Assembly (NCBI GenBank): GCA_031270945.1
Contig: JAISWZ010000647.1
Span: 1 to 46,073, forward strand
DNA: 46,073 bases
Direction of reading: 5' to 3'
DNA from: Clostridiales bacterium
GTDB lineage: Bacteria > Bacillota > Clostridia > Lachnospirales > WQUN01
Shown: positions 1-7,226 of the stretch, piece after piece
How positions within the stretch are numbered: position 1 is the stretch's first letter
Layout of the letters: the number at the start of each line of letters is the position of its first letter
Program-made: the position numbers and the translations under genes
The notes under the pieces: generated by a model
Databases searched by the model: none
Seen by the model: the letters and a program-made list of their open reading frames with translations, nothing else
Told to the model about the DNA's origin: nothing

Positions 1-81
1 AGGCTGGCTGGCGCCGGAACCCATGACGAGCTATTTGAGAGCTGCGGGATTTACAGGGATATTTGCATGACGCAGGTTTAG
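1..81 (+). CDS. ABC exporter half-transporter, 3' end only
   Basis: The first 26 codons of the window are open and end in TAG at 79-81. They read as the extreme C-terminus of an ABC exporter ATPase domain: a G-T-H-D-E-L-F motif followed by G-I-Y-R-D-I and a final M-T-Q-V. This G-x-H-x-E-L...Y..I pattern is the usual end of fused permease-ATPase exporters. A complete protein of the same type starts at 249, so the two probably form a heterodimeric exporter of the BmrCD/YheHI class. Only the tail is visible, so substrate and length cannot be judged. Confidence 0.75.
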   Translation, partial: RLAGAGTHDELFESCGIYRDICMTQV

Positions 82-83
82 GG

Positions 84-175
84 CAGGAAAGCAAGAAAGA
101 GATAAGTAAGCAAGAAAGAGCGAGAAGCAAAAAAGAGATAAGCAAGAAAGAAACGCTATAAAACAAGAATTTAAT
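84..175 (+). repeat. Purine-rich degenerate tandem repeat after stop codon
   Basis: Imperfect repeats built on AAGAAAGAGATAAGCAAG run directly after the stop of the upstream exporter gene. Almost every base on the plus strand is a purine. Similar purine-rich runs follow other genes in this window (2617-2735; minus strand at about 9090-8810 and 22165-22083). Confidence 0.6.
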
Positions 176-248
176 AAATATTATAAATGATATAAAACCG
201 CAATATTGCCTTGCCGAATTCCAAGCAAAATCAAAAGGAGTCCTGCCG

Positions 249-2111
249 ATGGAAGAGACCCAAACCAAGCGGCTGCAAGAGAAGTACACCGGCTCAGCCC
301 CGCGTGCCAGCTCCCCTAAGGGGCCGCTTTTGGCCCATGGGCCTGGAGGCGGGATGCAATCCCGCTTTTCTGGCGCGAAGCCAAAGAGCGCCAGCCAGAT
401 AATAAGACGGCTTTTGACTTATCTGCAAGGGGAGAGAAAGTGGCTGGTTCTCTCGGTTTTTCTTATGCTGGCCCACTCTTTGTCAAGCCTCTCGGCTTCG
501 TACATGATCCGGCCAATGGTAAACGCCATTGCGGGAACCGGCGAGAGCATAGTCCTGGGGCTATGTTTGATGGGTGCGCTGTACCTGGCTTCAATGCTAT
601 CGTTTTACGGCTTGTCCAGAACCATGCTGTCAATTTCACAGCGGGCGCAGACACGGCTGAGAAAAGACCTGTTTGAGAAAATGCAAAGGCTTCCGTTGGA
701 GTTCTATGACAAGAGCTCAGCCGGAGATCTTATGAGCCGGTTCGTAAATGACATCGATTCCATAGGGGAGATGCTAAACACTGCGGCGATACAGCTTTTC
801 TCAGGGTTGGCCGCGATGGCTGGAACGCTTGCTCTGATGTACGCCACAAGCGTAATACTGGCGCTGGTCGCGTCAGCGTTTATCCCTCTGTCTTTGATAG
901 CGCTGAAGCTTGTCACCGACAAGGGGCGTGACAGGTACCGAAGCCAGCAAGCCGCTCTAGGCGCGTTAAACGGCTACATAGAAGAATCCATTGCTGGGCA
1001 GAAGGCAGTGAAGGCCTTTTGCAGGGAAGAGCTGGCGATAGAAGAGTTTTCTGTGCTAAACACCGACTACAAGAAGAAGCAGGTCAGATCACATAGTGTG
1101 GCAAGCCTGATCATGCCGCTGACAAACCTAGTCAGCAACCTGTCTTACGTTGCGGTGGCTTGCGTAGGCGTTCTGCTTGTGGCTCTGCGAAACTTTGACG
1201 TTGGCGGCGTTGCGGTTTTCATGAACTACGCCAGGCAATTCGGGCGTCCCTTGAATGAGCTATCGGGGCAGATGAATTCTGTCGCGTCAGCGCTTGCAGG
1301 CGCTGAGCGCGTTTTTGAAGTGCTGGACGCCAGCCCTGAGATGGCTGACGCGCCAGGCGCGATCACCCTCAAGTCTTGCCAAGGCCGGTTGGACTTTCAT
1401 TCTGTTTCGTTTGGCTATATCCAAGGGCGGCCGATACTGAACAACATTTCTTTTTCTGCAAGAAAAGGCGAAAAGACCGCCTTTGTCGGCTCGACTGGCG
1501 CTGGCAAGACCACTGTGGCAAGCCTTGTGCCAAGATTTTACGACATATGGGAAGGGTCTATTACGCTTGACGGAGTGGACATCAGAAAGCTGTCCCGAGC
1601 AAGCCTACGGGAAAACATAGCGGTTATCCTGCAGGACACCAGGCTTTCAACTGGAACCATCATGGAGAACATCAGGTACGGAAGGCTTGACGCCACTGAC
1701 GAAGAGGTGGTTGAAGCCTCAAAGGCGGCAAACGCTCACGCCTTTATAGAGCGGCTCAAAGACGGATATTTCACGATGCTGGACAAGGACGGCGGCAACC
1801 TAAGCCAAGGGCAGAGGCAGCTCATCAGCATCGCCAGGGCGGCGCTGTCAAAGGCGCCGGTCTTGATCATGGACGAGGCGGCAAGCTCCGTTGACGCCAG
1901 AAGCGAGAGGCTGATCGAAGAGGGTCTGAAGCGGCTGTTTTCAGATCGGACCACAATAGTGATAGCTCACAGGCTTTCCTCCGTCATGGACGCTGACATG
2001 ATCTTAGTCATGGAGCAAGGCGAGATCATTGAAAGAGGCCGCCACGAAACCCTGGCAAGCCAGGACGGGCGGTATCAGCAGCTTTTGTGCGGGAAGGCGG
2101 AGCTGGCTTAG
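249..2111 (+). CDS. ABC exporter, fused transmembrane and ATPase domains
   Basis: 620-residue half-transporter of the type I exporter family (multidrug, lipid or peptide export). A polar Gly-Pro-rich N-terminus of about 45 residues, common in Bacillota exporters, precedes a transmembrane domain of about six helices (roughly 60-340). The ATPase domain follows: Walker A G-S-T-G-A-G-K-T-T near 413-421, signature L-S-Q-G-Q near 518, Walker B L-I-M-D-E-A-A near 540 and the I-A-H-R switch His. The ATG at 249 has AAAGGAG 10 bases upstream. It follows another exporter tail and precedes a MarR gene, so the pair is likely a heterodimer under drug- or stress-responsive control. Both ATPase motifs look intact, so this is probably the catalytically competent partner. 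Substrate unknown. Confidence 0.9.
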   Translation: MEETQTKRLQEKYTGSAPRASSPKGPLLAHGPGGGMQSRFSGAKPKSASQIIRRLLTYLQGERKWLVLSVFLMLAHSLSSLSASYMIRPMVNAIAGTGESIVLGLCLMGALYLASMLSFYGLSRTMLSISQRAQTRLRKDLFEKMQRLPLEFYDKSSAGDLMSRFVNDIDSIGEMLNTAAIQLFSGLAAMAGTLALMYATSVILALVASAFIPLSLIALKLVTDKGRDRYRSQQAALGALNGYIEESIAGQKAVKAFCREELAIEEFSVLNTDYKKKQVRSHSVASLIMPLTNLVSNLSYVAVACVGVLLVALRNFDVGGVAVFMNYARQFGRPLNELSGQMNSVASALAGAERVFEVLDASPEMADAPGAITLKSCQGRLDFHSVSFGYIQGRPILNNISFSARKGEKTAFVGSTGAGKTTVASLVPRFYDIWEGSITLDGVDIRKLSRASLRENIAVILQDTRLSTGTIMENIRYGRLDATDEEVVEASKAANAHAFIERLKDGYFTMLDKDGGNLSQGQRQLISIARAALSKAPVLIMDEAASSVDARSERLIEEGLKRLFSDRTTIVIAHRLSSVMDADMILVMEQGEIIERGRHETLASQDGRYQQLLCGKAELA

Positions 2112-2192
2112 AGGGTGCGGCAAATATCAGATATGCTCTTGAACTGCTCGCGCGAAAACATAAAGCGCATTGCGAAAGGCGGGACTAGTCCG

Positions 2193-2615
2193 ATGGAAGA
2201 TCTAGAAAAACTTATAGGCTGCCTTTTGGCAAGGCTAGACCGGGGGCGGCGGCGCTATTTGGCCAACGCCCTGGAAGGCACCGGACTGCGCGGCCCCATG
2301 CACAGGTACCTGCTTCTTCTCTCAACCAATCCCGGCGCCAGCCAGGAGTTCTTGGCGGAAAGCCTGCAGATGGAAAAAGGCAACAACGCGAGGTTCGCAA
2401 AAGAGCTTGAAGATCTGGGCTTTATCAAGAGAGAGCCTGATCTGTCAAACAGGCGCCAATACAAAATTTATCTAACAGAAAAAGGCAATTCGCTCCTACC
2501 ACAGATCCAGTCAGCCCTTTCAGACTGGAACAAGGCGGCAAGCAAAGGCCTTTCCTTGCAAGAGCAAGAGGCGCTGGCAGGGCTCCTTCGCAGAATGGCG
2601 GAAAACGTTGTTTGA
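2193..2615 (+). CDS. MarR-family transcriptional regulator
   Basis: About 140 residues, the usual MarR size, with a winged helix-turn-helix in the middle (S-Q-E-F-L-A-E-S-L-Q recognition region) followed by the wing motif D-L-S-N-R-R-Q-Y-K-I-Y-L-T-E-K-G, a typical MarR signature. The frame is open back to a GTG at 2115, but ATG 2193 begins with a normal MarR dimerisation helix (M-E-D-L-E-K-L-I) and is preferred; its ribosome binding site is weak (AAAGGCGGG). It lies directly downstream of the exporter and probably autoregulates that operon in response to a small ligand. MarR genes usually precede their exporters; here it follows. Confidence 0.85.
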   Translation: MEDLEKLIGCLLARLDRGRRRYLANALEGTGLRGPMHRYLLLLSTNPGASQEFLAESLQMEKGNNARFAKELEDLGFIKREPDLSNRRQYKIYLTEKGNSLLPQIQSALSDWNKAASKGLSLQEQEALAGLLRRMAENVV

Positions 2616-2616
2616 A

Positions 2617-2735
2617 AGAATAAGAATCGAAAGAATAAGAGCGAAAAGATAAGGCTTGAAACAATAAGGCGTGAAAGAATAAGGCTTGAAAGGCTATTGC
2701 CTAAAACAATAAGCCCTAAAGAGATCTCGTCTTGA
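2617..2735 (+). repeat. Purine-rich degenerate tandem repeat
   Basis: Imperfect units of about 15-18 bases with the core GAAAGAATAAG (variants GAAACAATAAGG, AAAGATAAGG) repeat about seven times immediately after the MarR stop codon. No ORF of note uses it. Confidence 0.7.
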
Positions 2736-2743
2736 AAGAACAA

Positions 2744-2772
2744 TTGCGTTTTTCCTGAATCTGTTGTAATAT
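2744..2772 (+). promoter_or_regulatory. Sigma-A promoter for the structured RNA
   Basis: TTGCGT at 2744-2749 and TAATAT at 2767-2772 are separated by exactly 17 bases. The predicted start is near 2779, just ahead of a self-complementary region with no ORF. Confidence 0.65.
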
Positions 2773-2778
2773 GTCTAT

Positions 2779-2930
2779 GTGCATGTCCCAACATTTCTTT
2801 CGGGCCGGGAAAAGGCCTGGCGTAGAAGCGGCGCCAGGTCCTTTCCTGCGCTAGAAGAGTGTTGGGATGTGCGCCTCGATATCTAGCTCTGGGGATAGGG
2901 GCTTTCGCTGTGAGCCGAAAGCGCTTTTTT
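2779..2930 (+). ncRNA. Predicted structured small RNA, about 150 nt
   Basis: A promoter, a rod-like fold and a terminator define an independent transcript between marR and prmA. A closing stem of about 13 pairs joins 2781-2793 to 2860-2872, with core TCCCAACA / TGTTGGGA. It leads through an internal bubble to an upper stem joining 2809-2823 (GGAAAAGGCCTGGCG) to 2832-2846 (CGCCAGGTCCTTTCC). A small AGCTC/GGGCT hairpin and a terminator stem follow. The stem-bubble-stem outline recalls 6S RNA but is shorter. The conserved SRP tip sequence is absent, as are tmRNA and RNase P signatures. It could also be a leader attenuator of prmA. Family unknown to me. Confidence 0.5.
2900..2930 (+). terminator. 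Rho-independent terminator
   Basis: GCTTTCG (2901-2907) pairs with CGAAAGC (2916-2922), then GC and six T. It ends the small RNA and separates it from prmA. Confidence 0.7.
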
Positions 2931-3028
2931 AAGATCGCGCTTGCGAAATCCCGGAATTATAATAAAATTTCAAAAATCTAATCACAAAAATCTCGTTGCG
3001 CGCATTTTCGGGATCGGGAGGATCTTGC

Positions 3029-4006
3029 ATGGAATGGCTTGAGGCCGAAATAACTACCGCCCCGGAGGGCATTGAGCCGCTTTCGGGGCTTCTGCTGGAA
3101 TGCGGAGTGTCAAACCTGCAGATAAAAGATGACGCTGAATTCAAGAAGTTTTTGATAGAAAACCCGCTTTCGTGGGATTACGTGGATGACGAGCTTTTGG
3201 AGAAAAGCTCTGGCGAAGCCAGTGTCGTATTTTACCTGACCGCCGACCCGGCGGGCTTTGACAGCCTGGCTTTGGTTGAGGAACGGCTGGCCTGGCTTAA
3301 GGGCGAGGTTGCCAAATCCGGCGAGGATTACGGGGCGCTCAGCCTAAACGTCTTGAAAAAAGATGACATCCTTTGGGTAAATGAATGGAAGAAATACTAC
3401 AAGCCCTTTAAGGCCGGAGGGATCGTAATCCGCCCGGAATGGGAGCCTTATGAAAAAGAGCCTGGAGAGTTGGTTCTGACTTTGAACCCTGGCCACGCCT
3501 TTGGCACGGGATTGCACCAGACAACCCAGCTCTGCCTGGAGCAATTAAAAAAGAATGTTTTCAAGGATTGCCGCGTTCTGGACATCGGGTGCGGGTCTGG
3601 CATACTTTCCATAGCTGCGCTGCTTTTGGGCGCGAGCGAGGTTTTGGCTTGCGAGCTGGATCCTGCCGCCGCCTTCATAGCGCTTGATAACGCCAGCCTA
3701 AACAACATCCCTGCAAGGCAGATGACTGTCTTGTCCGGAAACGCCATAACAGACCAAAACCTGAGGCAGAGGATCCTGGACTCTCCAAAGGCTGACATAG
3801 TTGTATCAAATATTGTCGCTGATGCCATAATAGGGCTGGCTGATCTTGCCTGGCTCTGCTTGAAGCCCGGAGGGATATTCATATCTTCTGGGATAATCAG
3901 CCAGAGGCTTGATGACGTGCTGGAGGCTCTGAACAGCGCTGGGTTTGAGCTTGTCGAGAGCTGCGAAAAAGATGACTGGCGGGCGCTGGCGGTGCGGCAT
4001 GCCTAA
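3029..4006 (+). CDS. prmA: Ribosomal protein L11 methyltransferase
   Basis: Transfers methyl groups from S-adenosylmethionine to ribosomal protein L11 in the cytosol. The 325-residue length fits PrmA. The N-terminal substrate-recognition domain (M-E-W-L-E-A-E-I) is followed by a class I methyltransferase domain with F-G-T-G at 158-161, the SAM loop D-I-G-C-G-S-G at 185-191 and the post-motif S-N-I-V-A. ATG 3029 is chosen because GGGAGG lies upstream and the PrmA N-terminus aligns there; the frame is open a further 11 codons upstream. Its last 8 bases overlap the start of rsmE, indicating translational coupling. The prmA-rsmE pair is a conserved Bacillota arrangement. Confidence 0.93.
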   Translation: MEWLEAEITTAPEGIEPLSGLLLECGVSNLQIKDDAEFKKFLIENPLSWDYVDDELLEKSSGEASVVFYLTADPAGFDSLALVEERLAWLKGEVAKSGEDYGALSLNVLKKDDILWVNEWKKYYKPFKAGGIVIRPEWEPYEKEPGELVLTLNPGHAFGTGLHQTTQLCLEQLKKNVFKDCRVLDIGCGSGILSIAALLLGASEVLACELDPAAAFIALDNASLNNIPARQMTVLSGNAITDQNLRQRILDSPKADIVVSNIVADAIIGLADLAWLCLKPGGIFISSGIISQRLDDVLEALNSAGFELVESCEKDDWRALAVRHA

Positions 4007-4766
4007 GCACTTCGCGAAGCCGGAAGACATTTCGGGCAGCTCGATCATTCTTAGAGGTGGCGACGCATCGCACCTCGCTCACGTTTTGCGGGCTCAAGCC
4101 GGAGATCAGGTTCTTGTCTCAGACGGCCTGGGGCTTGACTATGACTGCGCCATAACCCGGATAGACCCGAAAAAGTCCGAGGTAGTCCTGGAGATCAAAA
4201 GCTCCTGCCAAAACAAGACCGAGCCCAGGCTTAAAGCTATAGTCTGCCAGGCGATAGCCAAAGGGGACAAGCTGGAATATGCAGTGCAAAAGTGCGTGGA
4301 GCTGGGCGCGTTTGAGATTTGGCCTATCATAACAGAGCGAACTGTCTTGAAAGAGCTGTCGCAATCCAAGCTAGACAGGCTTCGAAGTGTCTCGGAATCA
4401 GCCGCCAAGCAGTCCATGAGAGGGATAGTGCCCTTTGTAAGCCCGGCCATGAGCTTGAATCAGGCGATCTTAAAAGCCTTGACTCTGCAAGCGGCATTCG
4501 CCGCATACGAAAGCGAAAAGCGCCTTGGAATAAAGGCCTATCTGGGATCCCTGCCTAGGGATGTTGGGTCCATCTGCTTTTTTATCGGGCCTGAGGGCGG
4601 GTTTTCACAGAAGGAAGTTGGGCTTTTCGAAGAAAACGGAATTTCTTGCGCCTCCCTTGGGGCCAGAATACTTAGATCCGAGACTGCGCCGCTTGCGGCG
4701 CTCACCGCCATCTTTTACGAGTTCGGCGAGCTCGGGTTGGGAGATGAACCGGCAAATGCCAGATAA
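3999..4766 (+). CDS. rsmE: 16S rRNA m3U1498 methyltransferase
   Basis: SPOUT-class methyltransferase that N3-methylates U1498 of 16S rRNA. 255 residues, the usual size: an N-terminal PUA-like RNA-binding region (H-L-A-H-V-L-R, typical of RsmE), then the trefoil-knot SAM site with F-I-G-P-E-G-G-F near 195-202 and L-G-A-R-I-L-R-S-E-T-A at 220-230. ATG 3999 overlaps the prmA stop; the open frame upstream of it lies inside prmA and is not used. The 3' end overlaps the receiver-domain gene, so three cistrons are probably translated in a chain. Confidence 0.93.
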   Translation: MPKHFAKPEDISGSSIILRGGDASHLAHVLRAQAGDQVLVSDGLGLDYDCAITRIDPKKSEVVLEIKSSCQNKTEPRLKAIVCQAIAKGDKLEYAVQKCVELGAFEIWPIITERTVLKELSQSKLDRLRSVSESAAKQSMRGIVPFVSPAMSLNQAILKALTLQAAFAAYESEKRLGIKAYLGSLPRDVGSICFFIGPEGGFSQKEVGLFEENGISCASLGARILRSETAPLAALTAIFYEFGELGLGDEPANAR

Positions 4767-5139
4767 AGAGGAAAAGACAAAGGTCTTTGTGATTGACGAT
4801 TCCGTCATGGCAAGAAACATGCTCATACGGATCCTCGCCACAGAAAGCAGCATCGAGGTTGTAGGAGAAGCTGGCACAGGCCAAAGCGCCATACTTCTGC
4901 TTGACAGCATAGATCCTGACATAGCGATCCTTGAAGCTTCCCTGGGCGGAGGCATGGATTTGGGCGAGGTCGCTTACAGGATGAAGGAAGCCAAGCCCGA
5001 CATCAAGATAATTCTTGTCGCGGACACCAACACCCCCTCGTCCGTGGCTGAGTACTACGATTACGGGGTTTGCGATGTGGTCAAAAAGCCATACATCAGC
5101 ACCAAAGTATTAAAGGCAGTGGAGGCAGCAGCGCAATGA
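4744..5139 (+). CDS. Stand-alone receiver-like domain with Asp-to-Glu phosphosite
   Basis: A single CheY-like receiver domain of 127-131 residues without an output domain. The metal-binding acid pair D18-D19 (V-F-V-I-D-D-S) and the conserved Lys (K-K-P, K115) are present. The phosphoacceptor position reads I-L-E-A (E64) instead of L-D-x, and the switch Ser/Thr is Ala (L-V-A-D). Normal phosphorelay is therefore unlikely; Glu could mimic the phosphorylated state. It begins inside the 3' end of rsmE, at ATG 4744 or ATG 4756, with GGGAG at 4739-4743 fitting the latter better. The gene ends in a tandem duplication that reaches the cysteine desulfurase. Partner and role unknown. Confidence 0.8.
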   Translation: MNRQMPDKEEKTKVFVIDDSVMARNMLIRILATESSIEVVGEAGTGQSAILLLDSIDPDIAILEASLGGGMDLGEVAYRMKEAKPDIKIILVADTNTPSSVAEYYDYGVCDVVKKPYISTKVLKAVEAAAQ

Positions 5140-5256
5140 ATTAAAGGCAGCAGCGCAATGAGCATTTAGCAACAAAGTATTAAAGGCAACGACGCAATGA
5201 GCATTTAGCAACAAAGTATTAAAGGCAGTGGAGGCAGCGGCGCAATGAGCATTTAC
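5099..5256 (+). repeat. Tandem duplication of a gene junction
   Basis: Four imperfect copies of a 30-48 base unit, core AAAGTATTAAAGGCA...GCGCAATGAGCATTTA, at about 5099-5140, 5141-5169, 5170-5208 and 5209-5256. The first supplies the last codons and ATGA-type stop of the receiver gene; the last supplies the ribosome binding site (GGAGG) and ATG of the cysteine desulfurase. The middle copies carry ATG-AGC-ATT-TAG mini-ORFs. The ancestral state was probably a 4-base ATGA overlap of the two genes. Confidence 0.8.
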
Positions 5257-6414
5257 TTTGACAATGCCGCCACAACAGCCTCTTCGCCGGAAGCCATCCA
5301 AGCGGCCATGGAAATGATGTCGGAATGCTACGGAAATCCGTCTTCCTCCCATGCCATGGGGCTTGACGCGGAACGCGCGGTCAAGAGCGCCAGGGAAAGC
5401 CTGGCCCAGATCTTGGGTGTGAAATCCGAAGAGCTGTTTTTCACGTCGGGCGGCACCGAATCGGCTAACCTTGCGATTCTAGGACTGGCCAGGGCTAGAA
5501 AGAGGCAAGGCCAGCATGTCATATCAAGCCAAGTGGAACACCCATGCACTGAGAACGCGCTGAAGGCACTAGAAGCTGAAGGCTTCGAAGTTGAGCGGCT
5601 TCCAGCCGCCCCTCACGGAAACGTGGATCCGGAGGCTGTTCTCTCCGCGATCCGCGAAGACACAACACTTATAACCCTTTTGCATGTCAACAACGAGACC
5701 GGGGCTGTCAACGACATTCCCAGGATCGCCTTCCTGGCCTCAAAGCGGCAAAAGCGCCCGGCGATTCATGTAGACGGAGTCCAGGGCTTCTGCAAAATCC
5801 CCCTATCCCTTGGTCTAATAGATCTCTACTCTTTGAGCGGGCACAAGATCCATGGCCTTAAAGGGACAGGCGCCTTGTTTTGCAGAAAGGGCACACTGCT
5901 CAAGCCTTTGCTCTTTGGAGGCGGACAGCAGAACAACGTCCGCCCCGGAACAGAAAACACGCCAGGCATAGTGTCCCTGGCGGCCGCCGCTCGATCCGAG
6001 ATGGCAGTCATACAGGAAACCAAAAAGACAGTCCATGCGATCAAAGAAACCCTCTCAAGCCTGTCGCAAGAGCTGGACAACTCTTTCCTCCTAGGAGGCC
6101 CCAGCGCCTCCGACTACATCCTTAGCATGGGCTTTCTTGGAGTCAGGGGCGAGACATTGATTCACGCCTTGTCGGACAAAGGCTTGCATGCCTCAACTGG
6201 ATCCGCCTGCAGCTCCCACGGGAAGCCAGAGAAAAGCCAAGCGGCAAGGCTGGGCCTGGATCCGGCAAAGCGGGATTCTGTTGTGAGGTTCAGCTTTTCC
6301 TCTACAAACACCATAGAGGAAGGGCGAATAGCCAAAGATCTGATAAAAGAGACTGTGCTTGAGCTTCGCGCCAGTCTGCTTAGAGCATATCCCAAAATTA
6401 ATTCCATGGCTTGA
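5245..6414 (+). CDS. Cysteine desulfurase (NifS/IscS-like)
   Basis: PLP enzyme that removes sulfur from cysteine for Fe-S clusters or tRNA thiolation. 389 residues, fold type I: N-terminal Y-F-D-N-A-A-T-T, E-L-F-F-T-S-G-G-T-E-S-A-N cofactor loop, H99, V-D-G-V-Q, the PLP lysine K201 in S-G-H-K-I-H-G, and the catalytic C322 in S-T-G-S-A-C-S-S. The short loop around the Cys is typical of group II IscS-like enzymes in Bacillota, where the gene often precedes thiI; no thiI follows here. ATG 5245 has GGAGG upstream. The last eight or so residues (R-A-Y-P-K-I-N-S-M-A) are encoded by an inserted palindromic repeat at 6383 onward, so the native C-terminus appears to have been replaced. Confidence 0.92.
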   Translation: MSIYFDNAATTASSPEAIQAAMEMMSECYGNPSSSHAMGLDAERAVKSARESLAQILGVKSEELFFTSGGTESANLAILGLARARKRQGQHVISSQVEHPCTENALKALEAEGFEVERLPAAPHGNVDPEAVLSAIREDTTLITLLHVNNETGAVNDIPRIAFLASKRQKRPAIHVDGVQGFCKIPLSLGLIDLYSLSGHKIHGLKGTGALFCRKGTLLKPLLFGGGQQNNVRPGTENTPGIVSLAAAARSEMAVIQETKKTVHAIKETLSSLSQELDNSFLLGGPSASDYILSMGFLGVRGETLIHALSDKGLHASTGSACSSHGKPEKSQAARLGLDPAKRDSVVRFSFSSTNTIEEGRIAKDLIKETVLELRASLLRAYPKINSMA

Positions 6415-6484
6415 AAAATTCCGGCGTTAAAGCATTCGCCAGGAATTTTTCTGCGCCTTAACGGAATTTTGGGATATGCTCTCA
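6383..6484. repeat. Palindromic repeat family 1, copy a
   Basis: Terminal inverted repeat GAGCATATCCCAAAATT / AATTTTGGGATATGCTC with an imperfectly self-complementary interior. The left end lies inside the cysteine desulfurase ORF and supplies its stop codon. Confidence 0.85.
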
Positions 6485-6502
6485 GAAGAGCGTGACTTTT
6501 TC

Positions 6503-6528
6503 GCCCTGCCCTCCGGGCAGGGCTTTTT
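6503..6528 (+). terminator. Rho-independent terminator
   Basis: GCCCTGCCC (6503-6511) and GGGCAGGGC (6515-6523) form a perfect 9-pair stem with a 3-base loop, followed by TTTTT. It ends the prmA-to-desulfurase operon. Confidence 0.9.
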
Positions 6529-6662
6529 GAGTTTAAAAATATAAAGGCAAGGCTTGAGAAAAAATTGGTATAGCCATACTTTAATGGGACCATTTTTTCC
6601 TTCTCTCCAAAAACCCTGCAAAGTCAAGGCTTGCGCGAGCATGGCTATATCTATTCTTTATA

Positions 6663-6691
6663 TTGATCTTCCTATTATGGCGTGTTACAAT
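6663..6691 (+). promoter_or_regulatory. Sigma-A promoter for second structured RNA
   Basis: TTGATC (6663-6668), a 17-base spacer and TACAAT (6686-6691). The predicted start near 6698 opens a highly structured, ORF-free stretch. Confidence 0.6.
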
Positions 6692-6697
6692 GTATCT

Positions 6698-6870
6698 ACA
6701 GTCGAGCTGGCCGCTTGGGGAAATCACCGTTTCAACGGGCGGCTGGCAGCCAGGCTTGCTTGGCATGGCGAGTCCAATCGAAAGGGGTTGGTATAATAGT
6801 GATAAAGATGAGGTGGGCTTTGTCCTAGCCATATAGGGCAGTCGACAGGGAGGCGTTGCTTCCCTGTCGT
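6698..6870 (+). ncRNA. Predicted structured RNA with five hairpins
   Basis: Consecutive stems can be read: GCCGC/GCGGC, GCCAGG-cttg-CTTGGC, CCAATC-gaaag-GGTTGG, GTCCTA/TAGGGC, and a terminal GACAGGGA (6844-6851) / TCCCTGTC (6861-6868). No ORF fits. An extended -10-like TGGTATAAT lies inside at about 6789-6797, so a second start near 6803 is possible. A good U-run is missing after the last stem. I do not recognise the family. It may instead be the long 5' leader of the gene at 7171. Confidence 0.45.
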
Positions 6871-6908
6871 TCTATGCTTGCGAATGAATAAAAAATTTAT
6901 GCTGACAA

Positions 6909-6953
6909 ATCGTTAGCGAGATCGGCCCGACCGGCTTAGAAACGGGCAACGAA
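6909..6953. repeat. Core fragment of palindromic repeat family 2
   Basis: Contains CGTTAGCGAGATCGGCCCGA and AACGGGCAACG, matching the centre of the 108-bp elements at 8054 and 30114 but without their termini. Confidence 0.5.
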
Positions 6954-6989
6954 AAACAGGTTCCGGATTTGCGCTTGCCAGCGCATGCT

Positions 6990-7070
6990 TAAGCGTTAAA
7001 GTTTTTAGAGCAAAACTTTTAGAACCAAAATTTTTAAACCAAAACTTTTGGAATCAAAACTTCAGGCCAC
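6990..7070 (+). repeat. Degenerate 16-18 base tandem repeat
   Basis: Four or five imperfect units of the form AACCAAAACTTTTAGA in an AT-rich leader upstream of the small genes. Confidence 0.55.
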
Positions 7071-7106
7071 AGGCCTTTAAAAAATTTGCCGCAGGAGGTG
7101 CGTAAA

Positions 7107-7226
7107 ATGCTGTCAACGGATATTGAAAATTCGGTCGCAAAACCAAAACGCGTACGAGGAGACATCTTTCTTGAAGCTAAAATATCTGAACGCCAAAGAT
7201 GTGCTTCCGCCCGACCTGCTGGCTGA
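7107..7226 (+). CDS. Short 39-codon upstream ORF, possible leader peptide
   Basis: ATG 7107 follows the best ribosome binding site in this stretch, GCAGGAGGTG at 7091-7100. The frame encodes 39 residues (begins M-L-S-T-D-I-E-N-S-V, basic in the middle: K-P-K-R-V-R-G-D) and stops at 7224-7226. It overlaps the start of the CD3324-like gene out of frame, so ribosomes would pass through its start region. It may couple or attenuate translation, or the pair may be one gene broken by a frameshift. No family recognised. Confidence 0.35.
   Translation: MLSTDIENSVAKPKRVRGDIFLEAKISERQRCASARPAG

Noticed and set aside
2779..2930. Assignment as SRP RNA
   Set aside because: It contains CAGGTCC but lacks the conserved GGAAGGAAGCAG tip, and the fold differs.
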